A model generated the notes under the pieces. That model was not told the origin of the DNA, made no database searches, and was given only the letters and a program-made list of their open reading frames with translations. Below are positions 17,161 to 25,202 of a stretch of DNA of 64,000 nucleotides, in pieces (position 1 is the stretch's first letter; every line of letters starts with the position of its first letter). The position numbers and the translations under genes were made by a program. Source of the stretch: Desulfosoma caldarium. GTDB taxonomy: Bacteria; Desulfobacterota; Syntrophobacteria; Syntrophobacterales; DSM-9756. The stretch lies in the NCBI RefSeq assembly GCF_003751385.1, contig NZ_RJVA01000017.1, positions 1-64,000 of the forward strand, read 5' to 3'.

Positions 17161-17344
17161 TGACGAAATGGCCACTGTGAAGGTAGGAGGAGCGGTGCGC
17201 AAGGCTTCCTTAACGCTTCTGCCCGAACAAGTGTCCGTGGGCGATTATGTCATCGTCCATGCGGGCTTTGCCCTGCACAAGGTGGATCCCCGCGAAGCGG
17301 AAGAATCTTTGCGCCTACTTCGCGAACTGGCCTCTCATGCGTAA
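17123..17344 (+). CDS. hypC: Hydrogenase assembly chaperone HypC/HupF
   Basis: A 73-residue protein beginning MCLAIPAEI, the diagnostic HypC start. Cys2 is the residue that shuttles the Fe(CN)2CO group and contacts the large-subunit precursor. The rest fits the small beta-barrel of the family (VGDYVIVHAGFALHKVD). It starts inside the protease gene, with GGGGAGG at 17106-17112 as ribosome binding site. The other hyp genes (A, B, D, E, F) are not in the window. Confidence 0.93.
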   Translation: MCLAIPAEIIEIDDEMATVKVGGAVRKASLTLLPEQVSVGDYVIVHAGFALHKVDPREAEESLRLLRELASHA

Positions 17345-17368
17345 CGGCGCCGAACGTTTTTTGCCGTT

Positions 17369-18769
17369 TCAAAAATCGGCATGGCCCGGAGTGCGCGGAA
17401 AGGGAATGACCTCTCGAATGTTTCCCAAGCCGGTGACGAATTGCACGAAGCGTTCTAACCCCAGGCCGAATCCGCAGTGGGGGGCTGAGCCGTATTCGCG
17501 CAGTTCTAGATACCACGCGTAGGATTCTAGGGATATTCCCTTGCGGTTCATTTGTTCCAAGAGCATGTCCCGCCGTTCTTCCCTTTGCGATCCGCCGATG
17601 ATTTCTCCCACGCGAGGTACCAGAACATCCATAGCGGCCACCGTTTTTCCGTCGTCATTGACCCTCATGTAAAAGGGTTTGAGGTCTCGAGGAAAGTTAA
17701 TGACGGCCACGGGCCTTCGGAATGCCTTTTCCGTCAAATACCGTTCGTGTTCCGACTGCAGATCGGATCCCCATTCCGCGGGAAAATTAAAAGGCTCCTT
17801 GGATTTCTTGAGAAGATTGACGGCCTCGGTATACGAGATGACTTCAAAGGGCTGTTCCTTGACAGCCTTCAAAGATTCGAGGAGGCCGGGTTCCACGAAT
17901 CGCGCAAAGAACTGAAGGTCATCCCACGAATGCTCCAAAAGGTCTGATACCACATACTGAAGGCACCGCTGGGCCAGGGCCAGGTCGTCGTCCAGGTCGG
18001 CAAAGGCCATTTCCGGTTCCACCATCCAGAACTCCGCCAGGTGGCGGCTGGTGTTGGAATTTTCGGCTCGAAACGTGGGGCCAAAGGTGTAGACTTTGCC
18101 GAGGGCCAAGGCATAGATTTCCGCTTGCAGTTGGCCGCTGACGGTGAGGAACGTAGGTTTATGGAAAAAATCCTGCGCATAAAGGGACTCGTCGTTGGCA
18201 TGCTCCAATTCGGTCGGATTCAGCGTGGTCACGCGAAAGACATCGCCGGCCCCTTCACAGTCGCTGGTGGTGATGATGGGCGTATGAACATAGAAGAAAC
18301 CCTCTTCTTGGAAAAAGGTGTGAAGGGCGTAGCTTAGGCGGTTTCGAATGCGGGCCACGGCCCCGAGGGTATTGGTGCGCGGTCGCAAGTGCGCAATGGT
18401 TCGCAAAAATTCAAAGCTATGGCGCTTTTTCTGCAAAGGATACCGTGCCGGATCGGTCCATCCGTAGAGCAGAATGTCCCGGGCCAGCAGCTCGACGCTT
18501 TGTCTCTTACCGGGGGAAGGGGTCAGTGTGCCGCGAACTTCCACGGAGGAGCCGGTGGTCAGCCGTTCCACGAGGGCGGCTAGGTTTGGGCGATCCCTTT
18601 CCAAAACCACCTGCAGGTTGGTGAGGCATGAGCCGTCGTTGACTTCCAGAAAGCTGATGCCCGCTTTGGAATCTCTACGCGTTCGAACCCAACCTTGAAC
18701 CACCACGTCTTTTCCCTGAAACGCCGAGGTGTTTCTCAAAATGTGCGCGATGCGAAGGGCCTTGTTCAT
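17369..18769 (-). CDS. asnS: Asparaginyl-tRNA synthetase
   Basis: A 466-residue class IIb synthetase that charges tRNA-Asn. The N-terminal OB-fold anticodon-binding domain covers about residues 1-110 (VQGWVRTRRDSK). The catalytic domain has the motif 2 region FRAENSNTSRHLAEFWMVEPE and motif 3 GLGLERFVQF near the C terminus. AEFWMVEPE, with a short loop, is typical of AsnRS rather than AspRS. A GGGAGG lies upstream of the ATG. It converges with hypC (24 bp between stops) and has no functional link to the hydrogenase genes. Presence of AsnRS suggests direct Asn-tRNA formation in this organism. Confidence 0.95.
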   Translation of the reverse strand: MNKALRIAHILRNTSAFQGKDVVVQGWVRTRRDSKAGISFLEVNDGSCLTNLQVVLERDRPNLAALVERLTTGSSVEVRGTLTPSPGKRQSVELLARDILLYGWTDPARYPLQKKRHSFEFLRTIAHLRPRTNTLGAVARIRNRLSYALHTFFQEEGFFYVHTPIITTSDCEGAGDVFRVTTLNPTELEHANDESLYAQDFFHKPTFLTVSGQLQAEIYALALGKVYTFGPTFRAENSNTSRHLAEFWMVEPEMAFADLDDDLALAQRCLQYVVSDLLEHSWDDLQFFARFVEPGLLESLKAVKEQPFEVISYTEAVNLLKKSKEPFNFPAEWGSDLQSEHERYLTEKAFRRPVAVINFPRDLKPFYMRVNDDGKTVAAMDVLVPRVGEIIGGSQREERRDMLLEQMNRKGISLESYAWYLELREYGSAPHCGFGLGLERFVQFVTGLGNIREVIPFPRTPGHADF

Positions 18770-19103
18770 GGGTACCGAAACCTCCCTTGATGGAAATCAA
18801 ACCCATGGCTCTGCGCGCGACCTGGCCATGGGAGGTCATGAGCACCGCTTTTTTTTGAAAAGCGGGTGAAAAAAGATTCTTCACCGCTGTCCTTGCGGCC
18901 TTTGACGAATCGCCATGCCTCCACTGAGGGCACCGCGGTTTTGGGACTCTCTCAAAATCCCATGCCTAAATACCCGTGGGTTGCTTCGCTGGCTGGATTT
19001 TGATAACGGTGCCCACGAAGCCATGGGCAAGGACCGGCAATGCCGCACGGCGAATCAAGCACGTCATAGAATGGAAGGCCACGAATTGGCAAGGAGAATC
19101 CCC
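18770..19103. other. Divergent intergenic region between asnS and waaA
   Basis: About 330 bp separate the two divergent genes if waaA starts at 19104. The waaA frame is open back to 18915, but the extra 63 residues are neither hydrophobic nor similar to KdtA N termini. Promoters for both genes should be here; I see no clear hexamers. Confidence 0.45.
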
Positions 19104-20342
19104 ATGGGGGAGGATGAGAAGGCATTCTGGCGCCGACGTTTTTTGTCGGGGCGAACCCCAAAGGCCTGTCGGAACGGTCCCTGCGTGTGGTTTCATGCGG
19201 CATCGGTGGGGGAAGTTACGGGAGGTCTCGGAGTCATAGGCCGCCTGCCCGATGTGGATCCTCAGGTTGAAGTGTTTCTTTCCGTGGGCACACCCCAAGG
19301 TTATCGCTTTGCGAGATCTCACGTGCCTAAAAACGTTCAAGTGTTCGAAGCCCCCATGGATGTGCCTTGGGCCGTATGGCGCACTGTTACATCTCTTCGC
19401 CCCGACGTTTTTGTGACGTTGGAAAGCGAATTTTGGCCGCTGTTGCATTGGTGTTTGAGAAAGCATGGGATTCCTGTGGTGCTTCTAAACGGGCGCGTCT
19501 CCGAAAAGTCCTGGCGGCAGTATCGACGTTTTTTTTTCATCTTTGGCCATGTTTTTCGTTCCATTCAATGGGCTTGCGTCAACACCGTCGAGGATCAGCA
19601 GCGACTTGTGACCCTTGGGGTTTCGCCGCAGCGAATCACCGTGACGGGTTCCGCCAAGTACGACACGTTAACGCACCGAGCTGATCCCTCTTTAGTCGAA
19701 GCATGGCGCCGGCGACTTGGGCTCTCTTCAGAGGCTCCCGCACTGGTGGCAGGAAGCCTGCGCGGAGAGGAATGCCAGGCCCTCTTGGAAATTTTTATCA
19801 AGCTGAAGCGGGAATGTCCTCGCCTGGTGGGCATTTTTGCGCCACGTCACCTGGACAGGGTAGCGTCCATGATCGCATGGCTTCAAGGTCATGGCGTGCC
19901 TTATGACCTTCTGTCTTCTTTTCTTTCAAACGAGTCGCAGCGCCGGCAAAGCGACTGTCTCGTGGTGGACGGCATCGGGCACCTTTTTGAACTCTATGGC
20001 CTGGGCCACTTCATTTTTTGCGGAGGCACTTTGGCCCCCGTGGGAGGCCACAACATCGTGGAACCCCTCGCATGGGGAAAGACGGTTTACTATGGACCGC
20101 ATGTGGAAAAGGTGTGGGAAGAACAGGTCGTATTGCAGCGGCATGGTGCCGGAATCATGGTGCACAGCCCCGAGGATCTGTATGGGCGGTGGCGCCATGC
20201 CCTTCTCTCAGGGGCCTTTGGTGGGTGGAAAAAGGATGCGGCGCGCAAGGCCCTCGAAGAACTTGGCGGAGCGGCCGAACGGCAGCTGACGAGCCTTCAG
20301 CCTTTTTTGTGGCGCGCCAAAGCCCAAGAGGCATCGAAATGA
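19104..20342 (+). CDS. waaA: 3-deoxy-D-manno-octulosonic acid transferase (Kdo transferase)
   Basis: This inner-membrane-associated GT30 enzyme adds Kdo from CMP-Kdo to lipid A precursor, so the cell makes lipopolysaccharide. Family features: FHAASVGEV near residue 32, SVGTPQGY, an acidic ESEFWP motif, LLNGRVSEKSW, TVTGSAKYD, and the C-terminal GGTLAPVGGHNIVEPLAWGK. The start at 19104 is chosen because AAGGAG lies 7 nt upstream (19091-19096); this gives 412 residues, close to the family size of about 425 but without the usual N-terminal membrane anchor. A start at 18915 would give 475 residues. Confidence 0.9.
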   Translation: MGEDEKAFWRRRFLSGRTPKACRNGPCVWFHAASVGEVTGGLGVIGRLPDVDPQVEVFLSVGTPQGYRFARSHVPKNVQVFEAPMDVPWAVWRTVTSLRPDVFVTLESEFWPLLHWCLRKHGIPVVLLNGRVSEKSWRQYRRFFFIFGHVFRSIQWACVNTVEDQQRLVTLGVSPQRITVTGSAKYDTLTHRADPSLVEAWRRRLGLSSEAPALVAGSLRGEECQALLEIFIKLKRECPRLVGIFAPRHLDRVASMIAWLQGHGVPYDLLSSFLSNESQRRQSDCLVVDGIGHLFELYGLGHFIFCGGTLAPVGGHNIVEPLAWGKTVYYGPHVEKVWEEQVVLQRHGAGIMVHSPEDLYGRWRHALLSGAFGGWKKDAARKALEELGGAAERQLTSLQPFLWRAKAQEASK

Positions 20343-20447
20343 GGGACTCAAAACCAAGGGGCTCAAAAAGGGGTAAAGCGCACTTTTTTTCTGCCGGGCC
20401 TTGACAACGGAGACTTTTCGGCCGCGGACGGCCCAGTAGGCAGGGAC

Positions 20448-21248
20448 ATGACCATGGAACGACTCATTGAGATCTTGCACGCGTACAAAAAAGGGGCGAC
20501 CGATCTGGACCAGGTTTTGGATTTTCTTCGGCGCTTACCTTTTGAGAATTTGGGCTTTGCGCGAGTGGATCATCATCGACCATTGCGCCGGGGTTATCCC
20601 GAGGTGGTCTACGGAGAGGACAAGGACGCCTCGCAAATCCTTCACATTTTGCAAGCCATGGCCGCCACGGGGACTCCCTTGTTGGTGACTCGAGTCCATG
20701 AAGAAAAGGCCGCGCAAATCTGTGCCGCCATGCCTGATATGCAGTATGAGCCCAAAGCGCGGGTGTTGTACAAAAAAGGGCCAATTTCGGAACATGCCGT
20801 TGCACAAAGGCTTCCGGTTCAAGTCTTATCGGCAGGTTCTTCCGATATTCCTGTGGCGGAAGAGGCCGCGGTGACGGCTGAAGTACTGGGCCAGAAGGTT
20901 CAGCGTTTTTATGATGTGGGCGTTGCGGGTCTTCATCGCCTGCTCCATCTGCTGGATGAGCTGTCCAAGGCTGCGGTCTATGTGGTGGTGGCCGGCATGG
21001 AAGGGGCTCTTCCCAGTGTTGTGGCCGGTTTGGTTAAGCGTCCGGTGATCGCCGTTCCCACGAGCATCGGCTATGGAGCCTCTTTCAGAGGTCTTGCTCC
21101 TTTGCTGGGCATGTTAAACAGTTGTGCTCCCGGAGTGGCCGTGGTAAACATCGACAATGGCTTTGGAGCCGGCTATCTGGCGAGTATGATTGCCGATATG
21201 GCCAATGCTTGGAAACATGAAGATTCTGCCGGTTCAGGAACGTCATAA
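20448..21248 (+). CDS. larB: Nickel-pincer cofactor biosynthesis protein LarB
   Basis: LarB (266 aa) carboxylates and hydrolyses nicotinic acid adenine dinucleotide in the first step of making the nickel-pincer nucleotide of lactate racemase and relatives. The N-terminal part has the family segment LPFENLGFARVDHHRPLR. The C-terminal half is PurE/AIR-carboxylase-like, with SAGSSDIPVAEEA, VVVAGMEGALPSVV, PTSIGYGASF and NIDNGFGAGY. LarC, LarE and LarA are not in the window. It lies 105 bp after waaA and 9 bp before an unknown gene. Confidence 0.9.
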   Translation: MTMERLIEILHAYKKGATDLDQVLDFLRRLPFENLGFARVDHHRPLRRGYPEVVYGEDKDASQILHILQAMAATGTPLLVTRVHEEKAAQICAAMPDMQYEPKARVLYKKGPISEHAVAQRLPVQVLSAGSSDIPVAEEAAVTAEVLGQKVQRFYDVGVAGLHRLLHLLDELSKAAVYVVVAGMEGALPSVVAGLVKRPVIAVPTSIGYGASFRGLAPLLGMLNSCAPGVAVVNIDNGFGAGYLASMIADMANAWKHEDSAGSGTS

Positions 21249-21257
21249 GGAGAAGGT

Positions 21258-21683
21258 ATGGCACGGGATTGGCGACCCAACGTACGGGAAATGTCCGTCA
21301 TCTCGAGGCTGGACCAGGCCAAAGAGCTGCAGCGTGTGCGGGCCCTGCAGCTGCTTCGGCACCATGTGGACGACCTCAGCGGGCGCATCGCCATGAAACT
21401 CATCGAAAACAAACTGGTAGAAACCACCAGCAAAAACGAACTGGAGGAGCAAATCCATCGTTGCCTGTCCAGCCTGCTTACGTCGGAGGAGTTCGAGGTC
21501 CAGTACCAGGTGGCCAACATTCGAGACCTTGTGCCTCGTCCCCATTTTGTGAGTCTCTTTGTCACGGCGTATATTATCGAAAAGCTCATCGATCACCGTT
21601 GTATCGTGGACATCTATGGCACCGATGAAGAAATTTACCGGTGCGTCAATGCTCAGGTGACACGACTGATTCCTCTCCAGTAG
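21258..21683 (+). CDS. Conserved-looking hypothetical protein
   Basis: A 141-residue acidic, soluble, mostly helical protein with no signal peptide or membrane segment. I do not recognise the family. A strong AAGGAGAAGG precedes the ATG and it begins 9 bp after larB, so it is probably co-expressed. Notable segments are ELEEQIHRCL and IRDLVPRPHFVSLFVTAYIIEKLIDH. The stop is only 8 bp from the end of the convergent NTPase gene. No function is assigned. Confidence 0.6.
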   Translation: MARDWRPNVREMSVISRLDQAKELQRVRALQLLRHHVDDLSGRIAMKLIENKLVETTSKNELEEQIHRCLSSLLTSEEFEVQYQVANIRDLVPRPHFVSLFVTAYIIEKLIDHRCIVDIYGTDEEIYRCVNAQVTRLIPLQ

Positions 21684-21691
21684 CCTATCTT

Positions 21692-22258
21692 TCACAATCG
21701 CACCAATAGATCACATCGGCGCATGAGCTGTTCCATACGGCGACGTTCCTGAAGGGAAAAAGCGTCCAAACCCAGAGTGCACCCGTAGTATCCGTTGACC
21801 ACGCGTGTGGAAAAACCGTTTAACCATGCCAACAAGTTTTCCGCGGGTCTTCCTTGCACATAGAGGGAGACGTCATTGACGAAGACGGCAGGCACATGCG
21901 CCTCCAGCACTTGGGCGAAAAGCGACTCAATGCGTTGCGCATTTTCCTCGGCAAGCTTCCACCGCTCTTCCACGGTGAAGGCCTGAAGCCTTGGTGCGGT
22001 AAGCTCGGTGGAAAAGTAAAAAGCCCGCTGTGAATCGATAGGCACCAAGCGCCCTCCGATACCGGGTCGAAAGGCGGGATGTGGGCTGGCGTGGGGAATA
22101 CGGGGTGCCAGATCCACGACGGCGACGGGTTCTGGAAAAGTGTGCGTGTAGGCGTGAAGCAGTCGAGCTGTCAAGGTCGTTTTCCCTCGGTTGACGTCGC
22201 CCACGATGAGCACGAAACGGCCGCGGCATTCCTGCGCGGTGGGCATTTCCGGCATCAT
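21692..22258 (-). CDS. Small P-loop NTPase coupled to an ECF transporter
   Basis: A 188-residue protein with a clear Walker A motif GDVNRGKTT near residue 20 and a possible Walker B-like strand ending VNDVSLY. The fold looks like a SIMIBI-type or polynucleotide-kinase-like NTPase rather than an ABC ATPase, since the ABC signature is absent. The ATG at 22256-22258 overlaps the ecfT stop codon as ATGA, and AAAGG lies upstream. It is therefore translationally coupled to the transporter. I know of no standard ECF subunit of this kind. It could process the imported precursor or regulate uptake. Confidence 0.7.
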   Translation of the reverse strand: MMPEMPTAQECRGRFVLIVGDVNRGKTTLTARLLHAYTHTFPEPVAVVDLAPRIPHASPHPAFRPGIGGRLVPIDSQRAFYFSTELTAPRLQAFTVEERWKLAEENAQRIESLFAQVLEAHVPAVFVNDVSLYVQGRPAENLLAWLNGFSTRVVNGYYGCTLGLDAFSLQERRRMEQLMRRCDLLVRL

Positions 22259-22962
22259 GTCTGAAACCTTTCCCAAAACCACAAGGCCAAAGCCACCACG
22301 AATCCCAGAGCGGCCAACAGAACGTCGTGAAGAGAGAGCGGGCTTAGGCGAGGGTTGCTTTTCGGGGTGCGACCAAACCCTCTGGATTCCATGGCCATAG
22401 CCAAGTTTTCCGCCAAGACAAAGGCTTGAACCAGCAGAGGCATGACCAGTGCCAAGAGCCGACCCACATTGCGCAGCCGAAAGCGCACGTCGATACCTCG
22501 CGCGGTCTGGGCGTCATAAATGTGTCGAAGGGAACGGCCCAGCAGGGGGACATAACGCAGGGAGGTCATGAGAATAAACACTAAAGAATACGGCACCTTC
22601 ATGGCGCGCAAGGTGACGGCCCATTCTTCCGCATCCAATGTTTGAAAGAACATCGCCGAAGCCGCGAAAAGATTGGTCAGTCGCAGGGATAGATGCACCG
22701 CCGTTTCCAAATCGAGCGCCAGCGCAGCCATGACGAAAACCAGACTCACCATGGGCCAGGCGAGACGGAACGAAGAGAGTCGCCGTTTTGCCCGGGAGAA
22801 AATGAAAAGCGCAACGGCGAGAAGGAGACTTTCGATCAGGAGCACCGCTAGGGTTTTTGTCAGGAGAACCACTATAATGGCCAGCAGTCCCAAGAAAAGG
22901 CGCACCCTGGGATCCAGGCGACATGAAGTGTGGCGTGTGGTCTTGGACAGGAATGCCGTCAT
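22255..22962 (-). CDS. ecfT: Energy-coupling factor transporter transmembrane protein EcfT (CbiQ family)
   Basis: A 235-residue membrane protein with about five hydrophobic segments that transmits ATPase motion to the substrate-binding S component. The two short coupling-helix signatures are present as AQTARGID and AMESRGFG (A-x-x-RG type). Start at 22962 (MTAFLSK), where ATG overlaps the ATPase stop as ATGA and AAGGGA lies upstream; an extension of 26 residues would be purely non-conserved. It is the third gene of a four-gene operon with a ThiW-like S protein and fused ATPase. Confidence 0.92.
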   Translation of the reverse strand: MTAFLSKTTRHTSCRLDPRVRLFLGLLAIIVVLLTKTLAVLLIESLLLAVALFIFSRAKRRLSSFRLAWPMVSLVFVMAALALDLETAVHLSLRLTNLFAASAMFFQTLDAEEWAVTLRAMKVPYSLVFILMTSLRYVPLLGRSLRHIYDAQTARGIDVRFRLRNVGRLLALVMPLLVQAFVLAENLAMAMESRGFGRTPKSNPRLSPLSLHDVLLAALGFVVALALWFWERFQT

Positions 22963-24419
22963 GGATTGTCCCTTGCAGAATGCATGCACTGGTCGTCCTC
23001 CACGAGTCGACCCTGCTGCAGCACCAGGCGGCGTTGGCACGTGGCGTGAGCAAAATCCGCATCATGGGTGACCACCACAATGGCCATGTGCCGCTCCGAA
23101 GAGAGCTTTCTGAGCCATGCAGACAGTTCCTGGCGGAATCGACCGTCTTGTCCTGCCGTGGGTTCGTCCAGAACGAGCACCTGTGGGTTCATGGCAAGGA
23201 CCGAGGCCAGAGCGACGCGTTTTTTTTCTCCTTCACTGAGTCGATACGGGCTGTGGTCCTTGAGTGAAGTCAGGCCGAAGAGATCCAAGGTGTAAGTCAG
23301 CCAGGTGGAATCCACAGGAAACCCCTTCTTTTGCAGAAATTTGGGTCCCGCCCATACTTCGTCTTCGACGCGGACTTTGAAGAATTGGTCGTTGGGGTTT
23401 TGAAAGCTCACCCCGATGTACTGCGCTCGCTGTGAAGGAGGCATGGTGTGAATGGGCCGACCGCACCAGAGAGCCAATCCATCATGGGGTTTGAGTAGGC
23501 CACCCAGAATTTTGACCAGGGTTGTTTTTCCGGATCCGTTAGGTCCGGTGATGGCCACCCGCTCTCCGGCGGTGAGCGTCAAGGATACCTTGTCCAGGAT
23601 CGGCCTTTTTTCTCGATAAAAGCTCACATCCAAGAGTTCCACCAGATCCTGCTGGCCGTTATGAAGGGGCTCTTGTGTCGGTTTGGCATAACGCGGCAGA
23701 ATGCCCACATCCATCATCTGGCCATGGGCTTTTTCGGGGGCACCGTCAAAGCAAACGCGGCCGGATTCCATGACAAGGCATCGGTTTGCTCGAAAAGCGA
23801 AATCATCCACCACATGTTCGGCCACAATGACGCTTGTACCTAAACGAAGAACGCCTTCAAGGGCCTGCTGAACACGCTGCCGGTTTGGCGTGTCCAGATG
23901 GGCAAAAGGTTCGTCCAGCACCAGAAGTCGAGGTCGAAGGCACAGGGCGGAAGCAAGGGCAGCCAGTTGCTTTTCTCCTCCGGAAAGATCCTGAGGGGCT
24001 CGATGCCTTAGCGGTTCGATGCCCAACAAGGAGAGAACTTCATCGATGACGTGCGGGAACAAAGACCTTGGCGTGATGGATCTTTCTAGGGAAAAGAGAA
24101 GCTCTGCTTCCACGCTGCTGCAGAAAAGGTAGGCGTCTGTGTTTTGAAGCACCAGAGCCACCTGCTCGGTCAAGACGGCCGGAGGAGTTTCTGGAATGGA
24201 TTGGCCGCAGACTTGTCCGCTTCCCTCAAAGTGGCCTCCAAAAAAATGAGGCACCAACCCGTTGAGCACGTAGGTTACGGTGGATTTTCCCGACCCGCTG
24301 GGCCCCAAAATGAAGACGAACTCCCCCTCCCGCACATTCAGGTCAATGTGGTCCAAGGCCCACGAGGACCCTGTCTGGCGGCCCGGATAGCAATACGCCA
24401 CATTTTTCAGGTGAATCAC
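22959..24419 (-). CDS. ECF transporter ATPase, two ABC domains fused in one chain
   Basis: 486 residues with two complete ABC ATPase domains. The first has GPSGSGKST (about residue 40), LSGGEKQLAALASAL and LVLDEPFAHLD. The second has GPNGSGKTT (about residue 293), LSEGEKKRVALASVLAM and LVLDEPTAGQD. EcfA1 and EcfA2 are usually separate proteins, but fused forms are known. It starts with GTG overlapping the S-component stop as GTGA, and ends in an ATGA overlap with ecfT. It powers uptake of the substrate bound by the ThiW-like protein. Confidence 0.93.
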   Translation of the reverse strand: MIHLKNVAYCYPGRQTGSSWALDHIDLNVREGEFVFILGPSGSGKSTVTYVLNGLVPHFFGGHFEGSGQVCGQSIPETPPAVLTEQVALVLQNTDAYLFCSSVEAELLFSLERSITPRSLFPHVIDEVLSLLGIEPLRHRAPQDLSGGEKQLAALASALCLRPRLLVLDEPFAHLDTPNRQRVQQALEGVLRLGTSVIVAEHVVDDFAFRANRCLVMESGRVCFDGAPEKAHGQMMDVGILPRYAKPTQEPLHNGQQDLVELLDVSFYREKRPILDKVSLTLTAGERVAITGPNGSGKTTLVKILGGLLKPHDGLALWCGRPIHTMPPSQRAQYIGVSFQNPNDQFFKVRVEDEVWAGPKFLQKKGFPVDSTWLTYTLDLFGLTSLKDHSPYRLSEGEKKRVALASVLAMNPQVLVLDEPTAGQDGRFRQELSAWLRKLSSERHMAIVVVTHDADFAHATCQRRLVLQQGRLVEDDQCMHSARDNP

Positions 24420-24898
24420 GGCTGCCAGAGGCCTCCCTTGCGCAAGAGATGCAAGGCGGCCAGTCCAAGAAGGGAACCTCCGAGAGTGCTCACGCTAAAG
24501 GCGATTATGAGTGTGATCAGGGGCATGGTCTTGCCCATAAAGACGGGAGCCACAATCCAGACACTGACCAGGGCGCCCAAGATGCCCGTGCCCACGACTT
24601 CACCGAGGGCGGCGGCGTACATATTTTTTGTGGCCTTGTAAGCGAGGCCGGCCAGCAGGGCTCCAATCATGCCACCGGGAAAGGCCAGTATCGTGCCAAG
24701 GCCCAAAAGATTGCGAAGAACCGCAGCGGTGGCCGCCACCAACAGCGCGTAGCCTGGGCCCAGCATAACGGCACTCATGACGTTGATCATGTGCTGAGCG
24801 GGGAAACACTTGGCAATGCCTACAGGAATGAAAATGGGAGACAAGGCCACGGCCAGGGCCACAAAAACAATTGCTGTGGCCATGTTACGGGTTTGCAT
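24416..24898 (-). CDS. thiW: ECF transporter S component, ThiW-like (thiamine precursor uptake)
   Basis: A 160-residue protein with five or six hydrophobic helices. The segment PVGIAKCFPAQHMINVMSAV near residue 25, and LRNLLGLGTILAFPGGMIGA, match my memory of the ThiW family, predicted to import the thiazole moiety of thiamine. The start at 24898 is favoured by GGGGAGGGG just upstream. It is the first gene of the ECF operon. In other bacteria thiW is often under a TPP riboswitch; I looked upstream and found no recognisable one. Substrate assignment is by family only. Confidence 0.78.
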   Translation of the reverse strand: MQTRNMATAIVFVALAVALSPIFIPVGIAKCFPAQHMINVMSAVMLGPGYALLVAATAAVLRNLLGLGTILAFPGGMIGALLAGLAYKATKNMYAAALGEVVGTGILGALVSVWIVAPVFMGKTMPLITLIIAFSVSTLGGSLLGLAALHLLRKGGLWQP

Positions 24899-25202
24899 GA
24901 TTCCCCTCCCCTGCATACCAAAACCCAAGGCGCACCCCTCTCGTGGTGCCCGGCTCTTGCCTTTATCCTGCGCGCTTTCATAGCATGGGCCCGTTCAAAG
25001 CGCAACGAACCATCCACGAGCTTCCGTGCATCGGCAGGCCGCGTCGCCCCAGCTCATTGTGGCCGGTTTGGTTGACAGGCAAGGCAGGGGAAGGCTATGG
25101 TAGTGAACATGTTTTCGAAATGATAAGCAAAAGGGAGTGAAATACGGCGCTTTTTTCAGTTGACCGGGCCGCGGCGCCAAGCGGGTGAGTGGAGCATGGC
25201 GT

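Noticed and set aside
24899-25184. TPP riboswitch upstream of thiW
   Set aside because: I looked for the conserved CUGAGA and GAUCUGGAUAAU-like parts on the minus strand and found none; only a short 5-bp stem is present.
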